14,536 nucleotides of DNA, taken from positions 1 to 14,536 of the forward strand of contig CANTHI010000025.1 in assembly GCA_947653505.1 (NCBI GenBank), read 5' to 3'. The position numbers were made by a program, and so were the translations under genes. How positions within the stretch are numbered: position 1 is the stretch's first letter; every line of letters starts with the position of its first letter. Source of the stretch: an uncultured Eubacterium sp. (GTDB lineage: Bacteria > Bacillota_A > Clostridia > Lachnospirales > Lachnospiraceae). Below the pieces are notes generated by a model. The model was not told the DNA's origin and ran no database searches. It saw only the letters and a program-made list of their open reading frames with translations. This document shows, piece by piece, positions 1-7,310 of the stretch.

Positions 1-39
1 ACCATAGTAGACATACGCCCGCCCACAAAACGGAAAAAT

Positions 40-180
40 TCGGCTGACAATTCAATAGCTATTGTATATGTTAAATTGTAACAGTTCAGATAATTCATTG
101 AACTGTTACATATTCAGCCTTCAGAAATCGCTTCGCGATGGGCCAGCAGCTAAAGGTGCCAGTTCGGCGTCAGGAACACG
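40..180. repeat. Palindrome-rich intergenic edge (REP-like)
   Basis: This non-coding stretch lies beyond the 3' end of the minus-strand peptidase gene. It holds three palindromes in a row: a 12-bp perfect palindrome CAATAGCTATTG at 53-64; a 12-bp perfect inverted repeat TGTAACAGTTCA / TGAACTGTTACA at 77-88 and 99-110 with a 10-nt loop; and a 5-bp hairpin ATCGC-TTC-GCGAT at 127-139. Neither strand has a proper T-tract after the large hairpin (minus strand continues ATTTAAC), so it is at best a weak terminator for the peptidase gene. The clustering of palindromes resembles extragenic repeat families; that reading is inference. I see no supported gene in 1-181. Confidence 0.5.
77..110. terminator. 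12-bp perfect hairpin, possible terminator of the C39-like gene
   Basis: A perfect 12-bp stem (77-88 with 99-110) and 10-nt loop lie about 70 bp past the stop codon of the minus-strand peptidase gene. Position suits a transcription terminator, but the following minus-strand bases are only ATTTAAC, not a run of U. It could instead be an operator, an mRNA-stabilising hairpin, or a copy of a dispersed repeat. Confidence 0.3.
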
Positions 181-181
181 T

Positions 182-1099
182 TTAACCAGCCGAATATGCC
201 CAGAGATTTTTGATCTGTCCCCTTAACGTCTCAAAATCCCAGCTCTGGCTGCTTCTGGAGATGCAGTTTGGATCGTTTACAAGAAATCCTGATGCATCAT
301 AACCGTAGATGACGATAAAATGTCCCTGTGTCGTAAAATCTCCGGGACCCATAGAGCAGATGATCGGATGTCCTGCGTCCAGCGAGGATTTCATTACAGA
401 TTCGTCTAAAGACAGTTCCCGTGCAGAAAGGCCGAGCGAAGCCGCGCCAGTGGTCATTAAGGACCAGGAGGTGCCGCTGCCTTCGACATAGTAGCCGTTT
501 TCTTCACTGAAATGTGCTACGTCCGCCGGAGTTTTATCGGTTTGTCCGGTCAGGGAAACGAGTACCATAGACAGGCAGGTAGGGCCGCAGCCGGACAGGC
601 CGATGATACTGCCGCCATAGGAGACATAACCCCAGCGTTTGTCCCACTGCAGAAAAAGCGGAAACTGTTGCTCCAGCTCCTGCCCGGAAAAGCTTCCCTG
701 TGCGGTGTATTGCGGCAGGTCAGCGTCCAGATAGCCGGCAACAAATTCTTCCATTTCCGGATTGTTCAGATATGCGGCCAGTAATGTTTCGGAATACTGG
801 TTGCGGTTTTCATATATTTTGGCGGCCAGTCTGCTTTTGCTGGCAAAAGCCTGCAGATCACTGGTAATCTGGGCAGTATGGCGTTCGACTGGCTGCTTTA
901 CCGTCTCTGCGGAAGCTGGCTGCAGACGGCTGTTTTCCGGCTGGGTAATACTGTCAGCGGTAAGCAGACGGCTGCTTGCCGCGCGCAAGGCTGCGACAAT
1001 TACTGTCAGCAGCGCGGCCATGCAGACTGCACGGCGGACTGCACGCTGTCTTTTTTTGCGTAATCTGCGTTTTTTCGTAATAGATTCGGTTTTTGTCAT
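182..1099 (-). CDS. C39-like cysteine peptidase with N-terminal membrane anchor
   Basis: A 305-residue protein. The N-terminus is very basic (residues 9-23, many K/R) and is followed by a hydrophobic segment at about 23-42, so it is either a signal peptide or a type II membrane anchor with the rest outside the cell. Residues 45-140 form a polar, Gln/Ser/Ala-rich linker. The C-terminal half matches the papain-like C39_2 fold: 'FPLFLQWDKRWG' at 146-157, the catalytic-Cys motif SGCGPTCLSM at 169-178 (Cys171), the His motif 'GHFIVIYGYD' at 259-268 (His260), and 'VNDPN' at 274-278 supplying the Asn/Asp. The start is supported by AGGAGG (plus 1105-1110) five bases upstream. A perfect minus-strand TATAAT lies at plus 1235-1240 but lacks a good -35. 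No ABC transporter or bacteriocin precursor is nearby, so a role as a leader peptidase is not supported. The substrate is unknown; cell-wall or surface-protein processing is a guess. Confidence 0.85.
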   Translation of the reverse strand: MTKTESITKKRRLRKKRQRAVRRAVCMAALLTVIVAALRAASSRLLTADSITQPENSRLQPASAETVKQPVERHTAQITSDLQAFASKSRLAAKIYENRNQYSETLLAAYLNNPEMEEFVAGYLDADLPQYTAQGSFSGQELEQQFPLFLQWDKRWGYVSYGGSIIGLSGCGPTCLSMVLVSLTGQTDKTPADVAHFSEENGYYVEGSGTSWSLMTTGAASLGLSARELSLDESVMKSSLDAGHPIICSMGPGDFTTQGHFIVIYGYDASGFLVNDPNCISRSSQSWDFETLRGQIKNLWAYSAG

Positions 1100-1264
1100 G
1101 TTGTCCTCCTCAATTGCTTTTATACATACTGTGTCGTATTGTCAGTGTTGCAGGAAATGATTTGCAGCAGCTGACAGATGCAGTAAAAAATAAATGTTTC
1201 AGCATGGTGATATTTTTCATTTTATACAGACGCTATTATAAAATGGAAACCAATCAAAATGGCA

Positions 1265-2230
1265 TCATGTATTTATTTTTTCAATCACTTCTTTTAAAAT
1301 GCGGGCGGATTGTTTTAGCTGTGCCTGCTCTGTCTCATTTAACGTAATTGGCATCTGTCCCTCAGCGCCTTTGGCACCGATGATGGCCGGCATGCTCAGT
1401 ACGATGTCCTGCAGGCCGTAGAGGTTATCCAGCATGACAGATACTGGAAGTATTGATTTTTCATCCCGTACGATCGCTTCACAGATGCGGCGGACTGCCA
1501 TTGAAATACCATAGTACGTGGCTTTTTTCTTTTCAATGATTTCATAGGCACTATTTTTAACGGTCTGTGCAATTTCGCGCATGGCAGCTTCATGATGGAA
1601 ATATCCCCGCATTTCACATACGTCGTGTAACGGTACACCGGATACATTGGCACTGCTGAAAGCGGCAATCTCGCTGTCTCCATGTTCCCCGATAATAAAG
1701 GCGTGTATACTCCGGCTGTCTACGCCCAGATGTTCGGCAAGCTCACTTTTCAGCCGTCCGGTATCCAGTACGGTTCCGGAACCGATTACACGGTTTTTTG
1801 GCAGACCGGATATTTTTAATGCTTCATATGTGAGAATATCAACCGGATTTGATACGATGAGCAAAATCCCTTCGCAGCCATATTTCATAATCTCATGGAT
1901 GATGGAGCGCATGATTTTTGTATTCTTGTTTACCAGATCCAGTCTTGTTTCGTCAGGCTTCTGACTGGCGCCGGCAGTAATGATGATGACAGCAGCGTCG
2001 GTAATGTCCTGATAAGTGCCGGCATAAATTTTCATCGGTCTGGCAAATGGAGTACCGTGGCTGATATCCAGCGCTTCACCCTCGGCACGGTCTGTATCTG
2101 CGTCGATGAGAATCATCTCGGAAAATAATCCGCTCTGCATAAGGGCGAAAGCAGTAGAAGAACCTACGAAACCGCAGCCGATGACAGCTATTTTTCGCAG
2201 GTTGATTTTTACACATTCATTGTTAGACAT
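1265..2230 (-). CDS. ldh: L-lactate dehydrogenase
   Basis: A 321-residue NAD-dependent dehydrogenase that interconverts pyruvate and L-lactate in the cytoplasm and regenerates NAD+ in fermentation. The Rossmann motif GCGFVG is at 18-23, with Asp44 in 'LIDAD' selecting NAD. Gln90 in 'GASQKPDETRLDL' is the residue that marks lactate rather than malate dehydrogenases; Arg97 lies on the mobile loop. 'GSGTVLDTGRL' (150-160) supplies Asp156 and Arg159, and 'GEHGDSE' (181-187) carries the proton-relay His183. Length is normal for the family. The Trp usually found shortly after GEHGDSE is Phe191 here. The ribosome site is weak (AAAAGG at plus 2241-2246, about 10 bases from the ATG), and I see no convincing promoter. 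The gene is divergent from the CorA-like gene, and 165 bp separate its stop from the peptidase start. A related 2-hydroxyacid dehydrogenase of the LDH/MDH superfamily is the alternative. Confidence 0.92.
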   Translation of the reverse strand: MSNNECVKINLRKIAVIGCGFVGSSTAFALMQSGLFSEMILIDADTDRAEGEALDISHGTPFARPMKIYAGTYQDITDAAVIIITAGASQKPDETRLDLVNKNTKIMRSIIHEIMKYGCEGILLIVSNPVDILTYEALKISGLPKNRVIGSGTVLDTGRLKSELAEHLGVDSRSIHAFIIGEHGDSEIAAFSSANVSGVPLHDVCEMRGYFHHEAAMREIAQTVKNSAYEIIEKKKATYYGISMAVRRICEAIVRDEKSILPVSVMLDNLYGLQDIVLSMPAIIGAKGAEGQMPITLNETEQAQLKQSARILKEVIEKINT

Positions 2231-2433
2231 TTTAAAAATACCTTTTTGAAATACCTTTCTGAAATTTTTTCTTATTGTTTTCTATTTTGCTGGCATCTAT
2301 ACGTGGATTTGTAAAATTTTACAGGGAATCCGAAAGAATACAAGAATATTTCAGGGAAGGCTGCTGGATCAATGTATATCCCTGCAAGATTTTGGGCAAG
2401 ATGAAACATGTAAATATAAGGAGAATTTATTTT

Positions 2434-3264
2434 ATGCAGAAAGTACTGAAAATAGAAGAAGCTGAAGCATATGAAGATTATATGGAACCGAGAGTCGTGC
2501 GCTATATCAGAGACAACCGGACAGAGACATTTGAGTGCTATAAAAACTATACGCTTTTTGTATTTCCACTATATGATATCCGCCAGGCCGGAAAGGCAGC
2601 AAATCAAATTATGATTTATCTGGATCATGAAGATTTGCTGCTGCTTTGTGAAGGAAAGCGGGGATATGAGATGGCCGAAGCTTTGTTTCAGAAAAAGGAA
2701 ACAAATGAAAGTGCGCTCTGGAATTTTTTTCAGAATCTTTTGAAAAATGATATGGATAATCTGGAGGATCTGGAGTGTGAAGTCGCAGATGCTGAGATGG
2801 CGGCGATGGTCCGGTTTCAGAATAATTATATCCGCAAGATTATTGGCTATCGGAAAGAGCTGCTGCGGCTGAAGCGTTATTATGAACAGCTGGATACGAT
2901 CATGGACAGTCTGCTGCTGAACGAAAATAAGCTGCTGTCAGAAGACGGGCGGATGCATATTACGATATTAGCGAACCGGACTACGAGATATCTGCAAAAT
3001 GTGCTGAATCTGCGGGATTATGTAACGCAGATGCGGGAGGCATATCAGGCGCAGATTGATATCGAACAGAATAATCTTATGCGGCTGTTTACAGTAATCA
3101 CGACAGTTTTTCAGCCGCTGACGCTGATGGCCGGGTGGTATGGGATGAATTTTCCGGATATGCCGGAGATGCATCTGAGATATGCTTATCCGGTATTTGC
3201 CGGCGTAAGTATTCTGGTCTGTGTTGTGCTGCTGGCCACATTTAAAAAAAAGGGGTGGTTTTAA
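2434..3264 (+). CDS. CorA-family divalent cation (Mg2+/Co2+) transporter
   Basis: A 276-residue integral membrane protein predicted to form a pentameric Mg2+ or Co2+ channel. The N-terminal 200 residues are cytosolic, charged and helix-forming, with a long coiled-coil-like stretch at about 115-210. Two membrane helices follow at about 216-235 and 252-270. Between them is the family signature YGMNF (GMN at 237-239) followed by MPE at 243-245, both expected at the pore mouth. The basic tail 'FKKKGWF' is also typical. The reading frame is open from an ATG at 2275, but I choose the ATG at 2434. AAGGAG at 2418-2423 lies 10 bases before it, and the upstream 53 residues look unlike CorA. The protein is shorter than classical CorA (about 310-350), as with many Firmicutes paralogues. 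Cation specificity cannot be read from sequence. Confidence 0.88.
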   Translation: MQKVLKIEEAEAYEDYMEPRVVRYIRDNRTETFECYKNYTLFVFPLYDIRQAGKAANQIMIYLDHEDLLLLCEGKRGYEMAEALFQKKETNESALWNFFQNLLKNDMDNLEDLECEVADAEMAAMVRFQNNYIRKIIGYRKELLRLKRYYEQLDTIMDSLLLNENKLLSEDGRMHITILANRTTRYLQNVLNLRDYVTQMREAYQAQIDIEQNNLMRLFTVITTVFQPLTLMAGWYGMNFPDMPEMHLRYAYPVFAGVSILVCVVLLATFKKKGWF

Positions 3265-3358
3265 AAAAATAGCTGTGCTTTCCGGTTGTATCATGATAAA
3301 ATAAAAATAATGTATTTGCTTATAGTCCCTAACGTAGTCAGTAAATGGAGAATTTAAG

Positions 3359-6300
3359 ATGAAAAAAATAAATACTGATTTGATAAAAGAAAATGTAAAC
3401 GGTAAGAGGGTGTATGAACGGGGAAACGGCTTATTTATGGATGAGTGCGTGGGCAGGATTGAAGTCAGCTTTCAGAAGGATGGTGTGTATACGATCGGTG
3501 CAAAGGTGAGGGGAAGCACAGGGAAGACCTACCGCACGGAAACTACGGTAGCGTTTGAGCCGGGGAAAGAAAAGATTCTGGAATACAGCTGTACCTGTGA
3601 GGCATATGCAAAATATCCGGGTATGTGTAAGCATCTGGTGGCGATGCTGATGGAATATAATTATCAGGCAGATGACGGGAAATTTGACGGGTACGATGCG
3701 GACAGGCTGGATAGTCAGAAAACCAGCAGCGCAAAAATGATCATTGATTTTACAGACTCCCAGTACAGACAGCCGCAGGCAAAACCAAGTGATACGGCGC
3801 TGAAAAATCTGGTAGATTATTATGTGCTGCAGGACCGGAATCAGTTCTGCCAGGAGTATGGAAACGGGGATGTGCGGCTGGTTCCGATCCTGCATCTGGA
3901 AGCGGAACGGGAATCTTTGGAGTTAAAGATCGGTACGACGCAGCTGTATGTCGTGAAAGATATCGGAGAGCTGGTTGAGAATATCAAACAGATGCGTTAT
4001 GTCTCGTACGGTAAAAAACTGGCGTTTACGCACAGTCAGAGTGCATTTACCAGAGAGGCTACCGGAATCGTAAATCTGCTGCTGGAGCTGGATAATGAGA
4101 ATGAATTTTCCCTGCGTTATCATAACTGGGGATACAGCAATGTACAGCAGCGCCGTTCGGTGACGCTGTCGCCGCCAATGCTGGACCGTCTGATGGAAAT
4201 GTATGAGGGAAAGCAGCTGCGCGTGGATGACCAGGTACGCGGACAGGAAGAGGATGTATTTGTATTGCGGAAAAATCCGAGACTTCCGTTAAAAATCTGC
4301 GGAAATAAGAAAAAAGGCGCGGATGTGGAAATGGAGCCGGTATGTTTAACCGAAGGGGGTACGTACTGGTATCTGCTCTGGCGGGGATGCTTTTATATCT
4401 GTACGAGGGAATATTACGAACAGGTGAAAGGGTTTCTCAGGCTGATGGTGCAGGAGCGGGAACAGCGCAAAAGAAATACATATTTTAGCCGGTATATGTT
4501 TGCAATGGAAGAATTAAAGAACCCATCGTTTTATTTAAGCGAGGCGGATTTTGGCGCGTTTGCCAAAAATGTACTGCCGATGGTGGCAGACGCAATGGAT
4601 GTCAGGATTGAAAAGGTAGATTTTTCTGCTTATGAGCCAAAAGAAGCGGTTTTTCACTCTTATCTGGATAAGGTTGGCAGCCGGATTGAATGTAAGGCAA
4701 AGGTACAGTACGGACAAAAAGAATATGATGTAGCAAAGATTCCGGCAAAGGAAGAGGCGATCCGGGATATCCGCAGGGAATTTCAGGTGCGCAGTATTCT
4801 GGAGGAATATTTTGAAGTGGCATCGGACCAGCAGACATACTACAGCAAAGAGGAAGATACCATGCTGGAGTTTCTGGAAATTGGATTTGCACAGCTGGAA
4901 GCCGTATCGGAGATTTTCGCGACAGACCGGTTTAAAAATATGCGGGTAATTCCGATGCCGACGGTAACAGCGGGAATTTCCATGAAAGGAAATCTGCTGG
5001 ATGTAAGCTGGAATGTGGAAGGCATGAGTGAGCAGGAAGTGCTGGATATTCTGGCAGATTATAAAAGGAAAAAGAAGTATCACAAGCTGAAATCCGGAGA
5101 TTTTATCCGTATGGATGAAAATTCACTGGCTGTACTGGCGGAGCTGAACGAAGGACTGCATCTGACAAAAGACCAGCTGAGGGAGCGGAAAGCGGAAGTG
5201 CCCTTATACAGATCCTTATATCTGGATTCATTAATGAAGGAAAATGCAGAATATATAAGGGTTGAGCGCGATAAACAATTTAAAACGATCATACGTGAAA
5301 TGCGGGCAATGGAAGATGGGGATGAAGAAATCCCACAGCAGATTCAGGCGGTGCTGCGTCCTTATCAGGAGGTAGGATTTCAGTGGCTCTGCTCCCTGGC
5401 AAAGTTCGGATTTGGAGGGATACTGGCAGATGATATGGGGCTGGGAAAGACGCTTCAGGTGCTGACTTTTCTGGCGGCACATCCAGGGGCGAAAGCACTG
5501 GTTGTATGCCCGGCTTCCCTGATTTATAACTGGGAAGAAGAGTGCAGGCGGTTTTATCCCTCCGTGCGGGCAGCATCTGTTGCAGGCACTGCAGGTACAA
5601 GAAAAATACAGATAGAAGAATGGGAAAAAAGCGATATATTAATAACTTCGTATGATTTATTAAAACGTGATATAGATTATTATGACGGCAGAAAATTTGA
5701 CTATATGATATTGGATGAAGCACAGTATATTAAAAATGCTTCCACGCAGGCGGCAAAAGCTGTCAAGGCGGTCGCATCTGACTGCCGCTTTGCACTGACC
5801 GGAACACCGATCGAAAACAGACTGAGTGAGCTTTGGAGTATTTTCGAATTTTTAATGCCAGGATATCTGTTTACTTATAAGCAGTTTAAAGAAAAGCTGG
5901 AAGGGCCGATTACAGAAAGCAAAGACGATACGGCCAGGCTGCGTCTGTCACGTTTTGTCCGCCCGTTTATTCTGCGTCGTCTGAAAAAAGATGTACTAAA
6001 AGAATTGCCGGATAAGGTCGAGGAAGTCGTTTATGCCAAAATGGAAGGGGAGCAGAACAGCATTTATCAGGCACGGGAAAAGCAGCTGCTGATGACTTTG
6101 TCAAAACAGACCGAGGAAGAATTTAAAACACAGAAGCTGTGGATACTGGCCGAGCTGACAGCGCTGCGCCAGATCTGCTGTGATCCTTCGCTTGTATACG
6201 AGAATTTTACAGGAGATTCTGCCAAGACAAAGACGTGTGCAGAGGTAGTGGAAAATGCGGTTGGCGCAGGTCATAAGATTTTATTGTTTTCCCAGTTTGC

Positions 6301-6739
6301 GTCGATGCTGGAACATTTGTCCGGGCTGTTCCGGGAATGCGGGCTGCGTACGCTGATGCTGACGGGGAAAACGAAGAAAGAAGAACGGCGCCGTCTGGTT
6401 GCGGAGTTTCAGAGTGGAAACGCGGATGTATTTCTGATTTCCCTGAAAGCAGGAGGCACAGGGCTGAATCTGACGGCTGCGGATCTGGTTATTCACTATG
6501 ATCCGTGGTGGAATCTGGCTGCACAGAATCAGGCAACTGACCGCGCGCACCGCATCGGGCAGGACAATAAGGTGACGGTACTGCGTCTGATCGTAAAAGG
6601 CACGATCGAAGAGCGCATTTTAAAAATGCAGGAGGACAAGCAGAATCTGGCAGATTCGATCATATCCGGCGATGGAGTGTCGATCAGCGGGCTGGATAAA
6701 GAACAGCTGATCGCCGTGTTAGAAGAAAAAAGTTATTGA
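3359..6739 (+). CDS. SWIM zinc-finger / SNF2-family helicase-like ATPase
   Basis: A 1126-residue DEAD/H-box superfamily 2 protein of the Swi2/Snf2 group, expected to translocate along DNA or remodel DNA-protein complexes using ATP. A SWIM zinc finger lies near the N-terminus with ligands Cys78, Cys80, Cys90 and His92 (CxC-x9-CxH). Residues about 110-650 match in position and length the bacterial SNF2-associated region. The ATPase core begins near 665 ('LRPYQEVGFQWL'). Walker A DDMGLGKT is at 691-698 and the Walker B DEAQ box at 786-789, followed by 'ALTGTPIENRLSELW'. The second lobe has 'LISLKAGGTGLNL' and motif VI 'DRAHRIGQ' at 1061-1068 with the arginine finger. All ATPase motifs are intact. 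The start is supported by GGAG at 3347-3350. Its stop codon overlaps the -35 box of the trp promoter. No restriction-modification or defence partner is adjacent; a repair or transcription-linked role is inference. Confidence 0.92.
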   Translation: MKKINTDLIKENVNGKRVYERGNGLFMDECVGRIEVSFQKDGVYTIGAKVRGSTGKTYRTETTVAFEPGKEKILEYSCTCEAYAKYPGMCKHLVAMLMEYNYQADDGKFDGYDADRLDSQKTSSAKMIIDFTDSQYRQPQAKPSDTALKNLVDYYVLQDRNQFCQEYGNGDVRLVPILHLEAERESLELKIGTTQLYVVKDIGELVENIKQMRYVSYGKKLAFTHSQSAFTREATGIVNLLLELDNENEFSLRYHNWGYSNVQQRRSVTLSPPMLDRLMEMYEGKQLRVDDQVRGQEEDVFVLRKNPRLPLKICGNKKKGADVEMEPVCLTEGGTYWYLLWRGCFYICTREYYEQVKGFLRLMVQEREQRKRNTYFSRYMFAMEELKNPSFYLSEADFGAFAKNVLPMVADAMDVRIEKVDFSAYEPKEAVFHSYLDKVGSRIECKAKVQYGQKEYDVAKIPAKEEAIRDIRREFQVRSILEEYFEVASDQQTYYSKEEDTMLEFLEIGFAQLEAVSEIFATDRFKNMRVIPMPTVTAGISMKGNLLDVSWNVEGMSEQEVLDILADYKRKKKYHKLKSGDFIRMDENSLAVLAELNEGLHLTKDQLRERKAEVPLYRSLYLDSLMKENAEYIRVERDKQFKTIIREMRAMEDGDEEIPQQIQAVLRPYQEVGFQWLCSLAKFGFGGILADDMGLGKTLQVLTFLAAHPGAKALVVCPASLIYNWEEECRRFYPSVRAASVAGTAGTRKIQIEEWEKSDILITSYDLLKRDIDYYDGRKFDYMILDEAQYIKNASTQAAKAVKAVASDCRFALTGTPIENRLSELWSIFEFLMPGYLFTYKQFKEKLEGPITESKDDTARLRLSRFVRPFILRRLKKDVLKELPDKVEEVVYAKMEGEQNSIYQAREKQLLMTLSKQTEEEFKTQKLWILAELTALRQICCDPSLVYENFTGDSAKTKTCAEVVENAVGAGHKILLFSQFASMLEHLSGLFRECGLRTLMLTGKTKKEERRRLVAEFQSGNADVFLISLKAGGTGLNLTAADLVIHYDPWWNLAAQNQATDRAHRIGQDNKVTVLRLIVKGTIEERILKMQEDKQNLADSIISGDGVSISGLDKEQLIAVLEEKSY

Positions 6740-6764
6740 CAAATCAAAAAATATATGCTTTAAT
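6736..6764 (+). promoter_or_regulatory. Sigma-A-type promoter of the trp operon
   Basis: A perfect -35 TTGACA at 6736-6741 is followed after exactly 17 bp by TTTAAT at 6759-6764 (5 of 6 matches to TATAAT), with TGC just before it as a partial extended -10. The -35 overlaps the TGA stop of the SNF2-family gene (6737-6739). Transcription would begin near 6771, just upstream of the T-box leader. Confidence 0.75.
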
Positions 6765-6770
6765 GGCTTC

Positions 6771-7258
6771 ATGAAAACAAAATATTCGCGAAACCGATGA
6801 AGTGGAGATAAAAATAGTTGTGCATACACAGAGAGTCCGGGTTAGGTGAGAGCCGGATTAAACGCAGATTATTAAATGGACCACGGAGGGCGCAGTCAAA
6901 AGCAGGCATATTTGCGGGATCCGGAGTAGGAAGGGATACGCAAAGAAAATACCGGAACTGGCGGTATGATTTCTGCTGAGTATTCTGCGACGTTGGGCAT
7001 ACGTTAGTTGCCGGGGATATGATAGTATCCTGTCAGAGTGTGCAGGGATTTCTGCAAAGCAAGGTGGCACCGCGGATGAATTATGAAGTTTAGATTTTAT
7101 TTTGTGTATATGTATGGATTTTGTCTGTATGTGTATATGAAAATGAAATTGTGGCAGAATCTGTCTGGTTTTAAGAACAGACAGACTGGATGTGAAACTC
7201 ATAACACCCGTCCTTGAAGATGTATTTGATACATGATTCATGGACTGGGTGTTTTTTT
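6771..7258 (+). ncRNA. Tryptophan T-box riboswitch leader
   Basis: This leader senses uncharged tRNA-Trp and controls the trp operon by antitermination. Stem I can be traced. GTGG 6802-6805 pairs with CCAC 6881-6884. An internal loop (6806-6812 opposite 6874-6880) presents the specifier codon TGG at 6877-6879. AATAGTT 6813-6819 then pairs with GATTATT 6867-6873. A distal hairpin TCCGG 6836-6840 / CCGGA 6853-6857 follows the AGAGAG element. Further hairpins include 6911-6916/6939-6944, 6949-6954/6962-6967 and 7015-7019/7026-7030. The T-box AAGGTGGCACCGCGG is at 7061-7075; its TGGC bulge fits a tRNA ending GCCA, as tRNA-Trp with discriminator G would. The antiterminator pairs CAAGG 7060-7064 with CCTTG 7212-7216 and GCGG 7072-7075 with CCGT 7208-7211. 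Those 3' bases are also part of the terminator, making the two forms exclusive. The 132-nt gap between antiterminator arms is unusual. Confidence 0.95.
7203..7258 (+). terminator. T-box-controlled intrinsic terminator before trpE
   Basis: A long hairpin has AACACCC (7203-7209) and GTCC (7210-7213) pairing with GGAC (7242-7245) and GGGTGTT (7247-7253) around a one-base bulge. It continues through an imperfect stem to a TGTAT/ATACA tip at 7221-7225/7229-7233. A run of seven T follows at 7252-7258. The 5' arm shares bases with the antiterminator, so tRNA binding prevents its formation. Confidence 0.92.
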
Positions 7259-7310
7259 GTTGCAAAAAAGTTTTAAAATTAAAGTTTAGATTTAGGAAGG
7301 TGAGGAAGAT

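Noticed and set aside
1..22. Possible minus-strand gene start (ATG at 14-12) leaving the left edge.
   Set aside because: Only five codons are visible and the upstream GGGCGGG is not a convincing ribosome site.
2275..2433. Upstream extension of the CorA-like gene from the ATG at 2275.
   Set aside because: The ATG at 2434 has AAGGAG at good spacing; the extra 53 residues lack family similarity and have no ribosome site.
4535..5083. Minus-strand open frames inside the SNF2 gene, up to 182 codons.
   Set aside because: They are shadows of a conserved plus-strand gene and show no domain features.
7110..7217. A 35-codon plus-strand frame (ATG at 7110) within the trp leader, a possible leader peptide.
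   Set aside because: It has no ribosome binding site, only one Trp codon, and runs into the terminator; the T-box already explains regulation.
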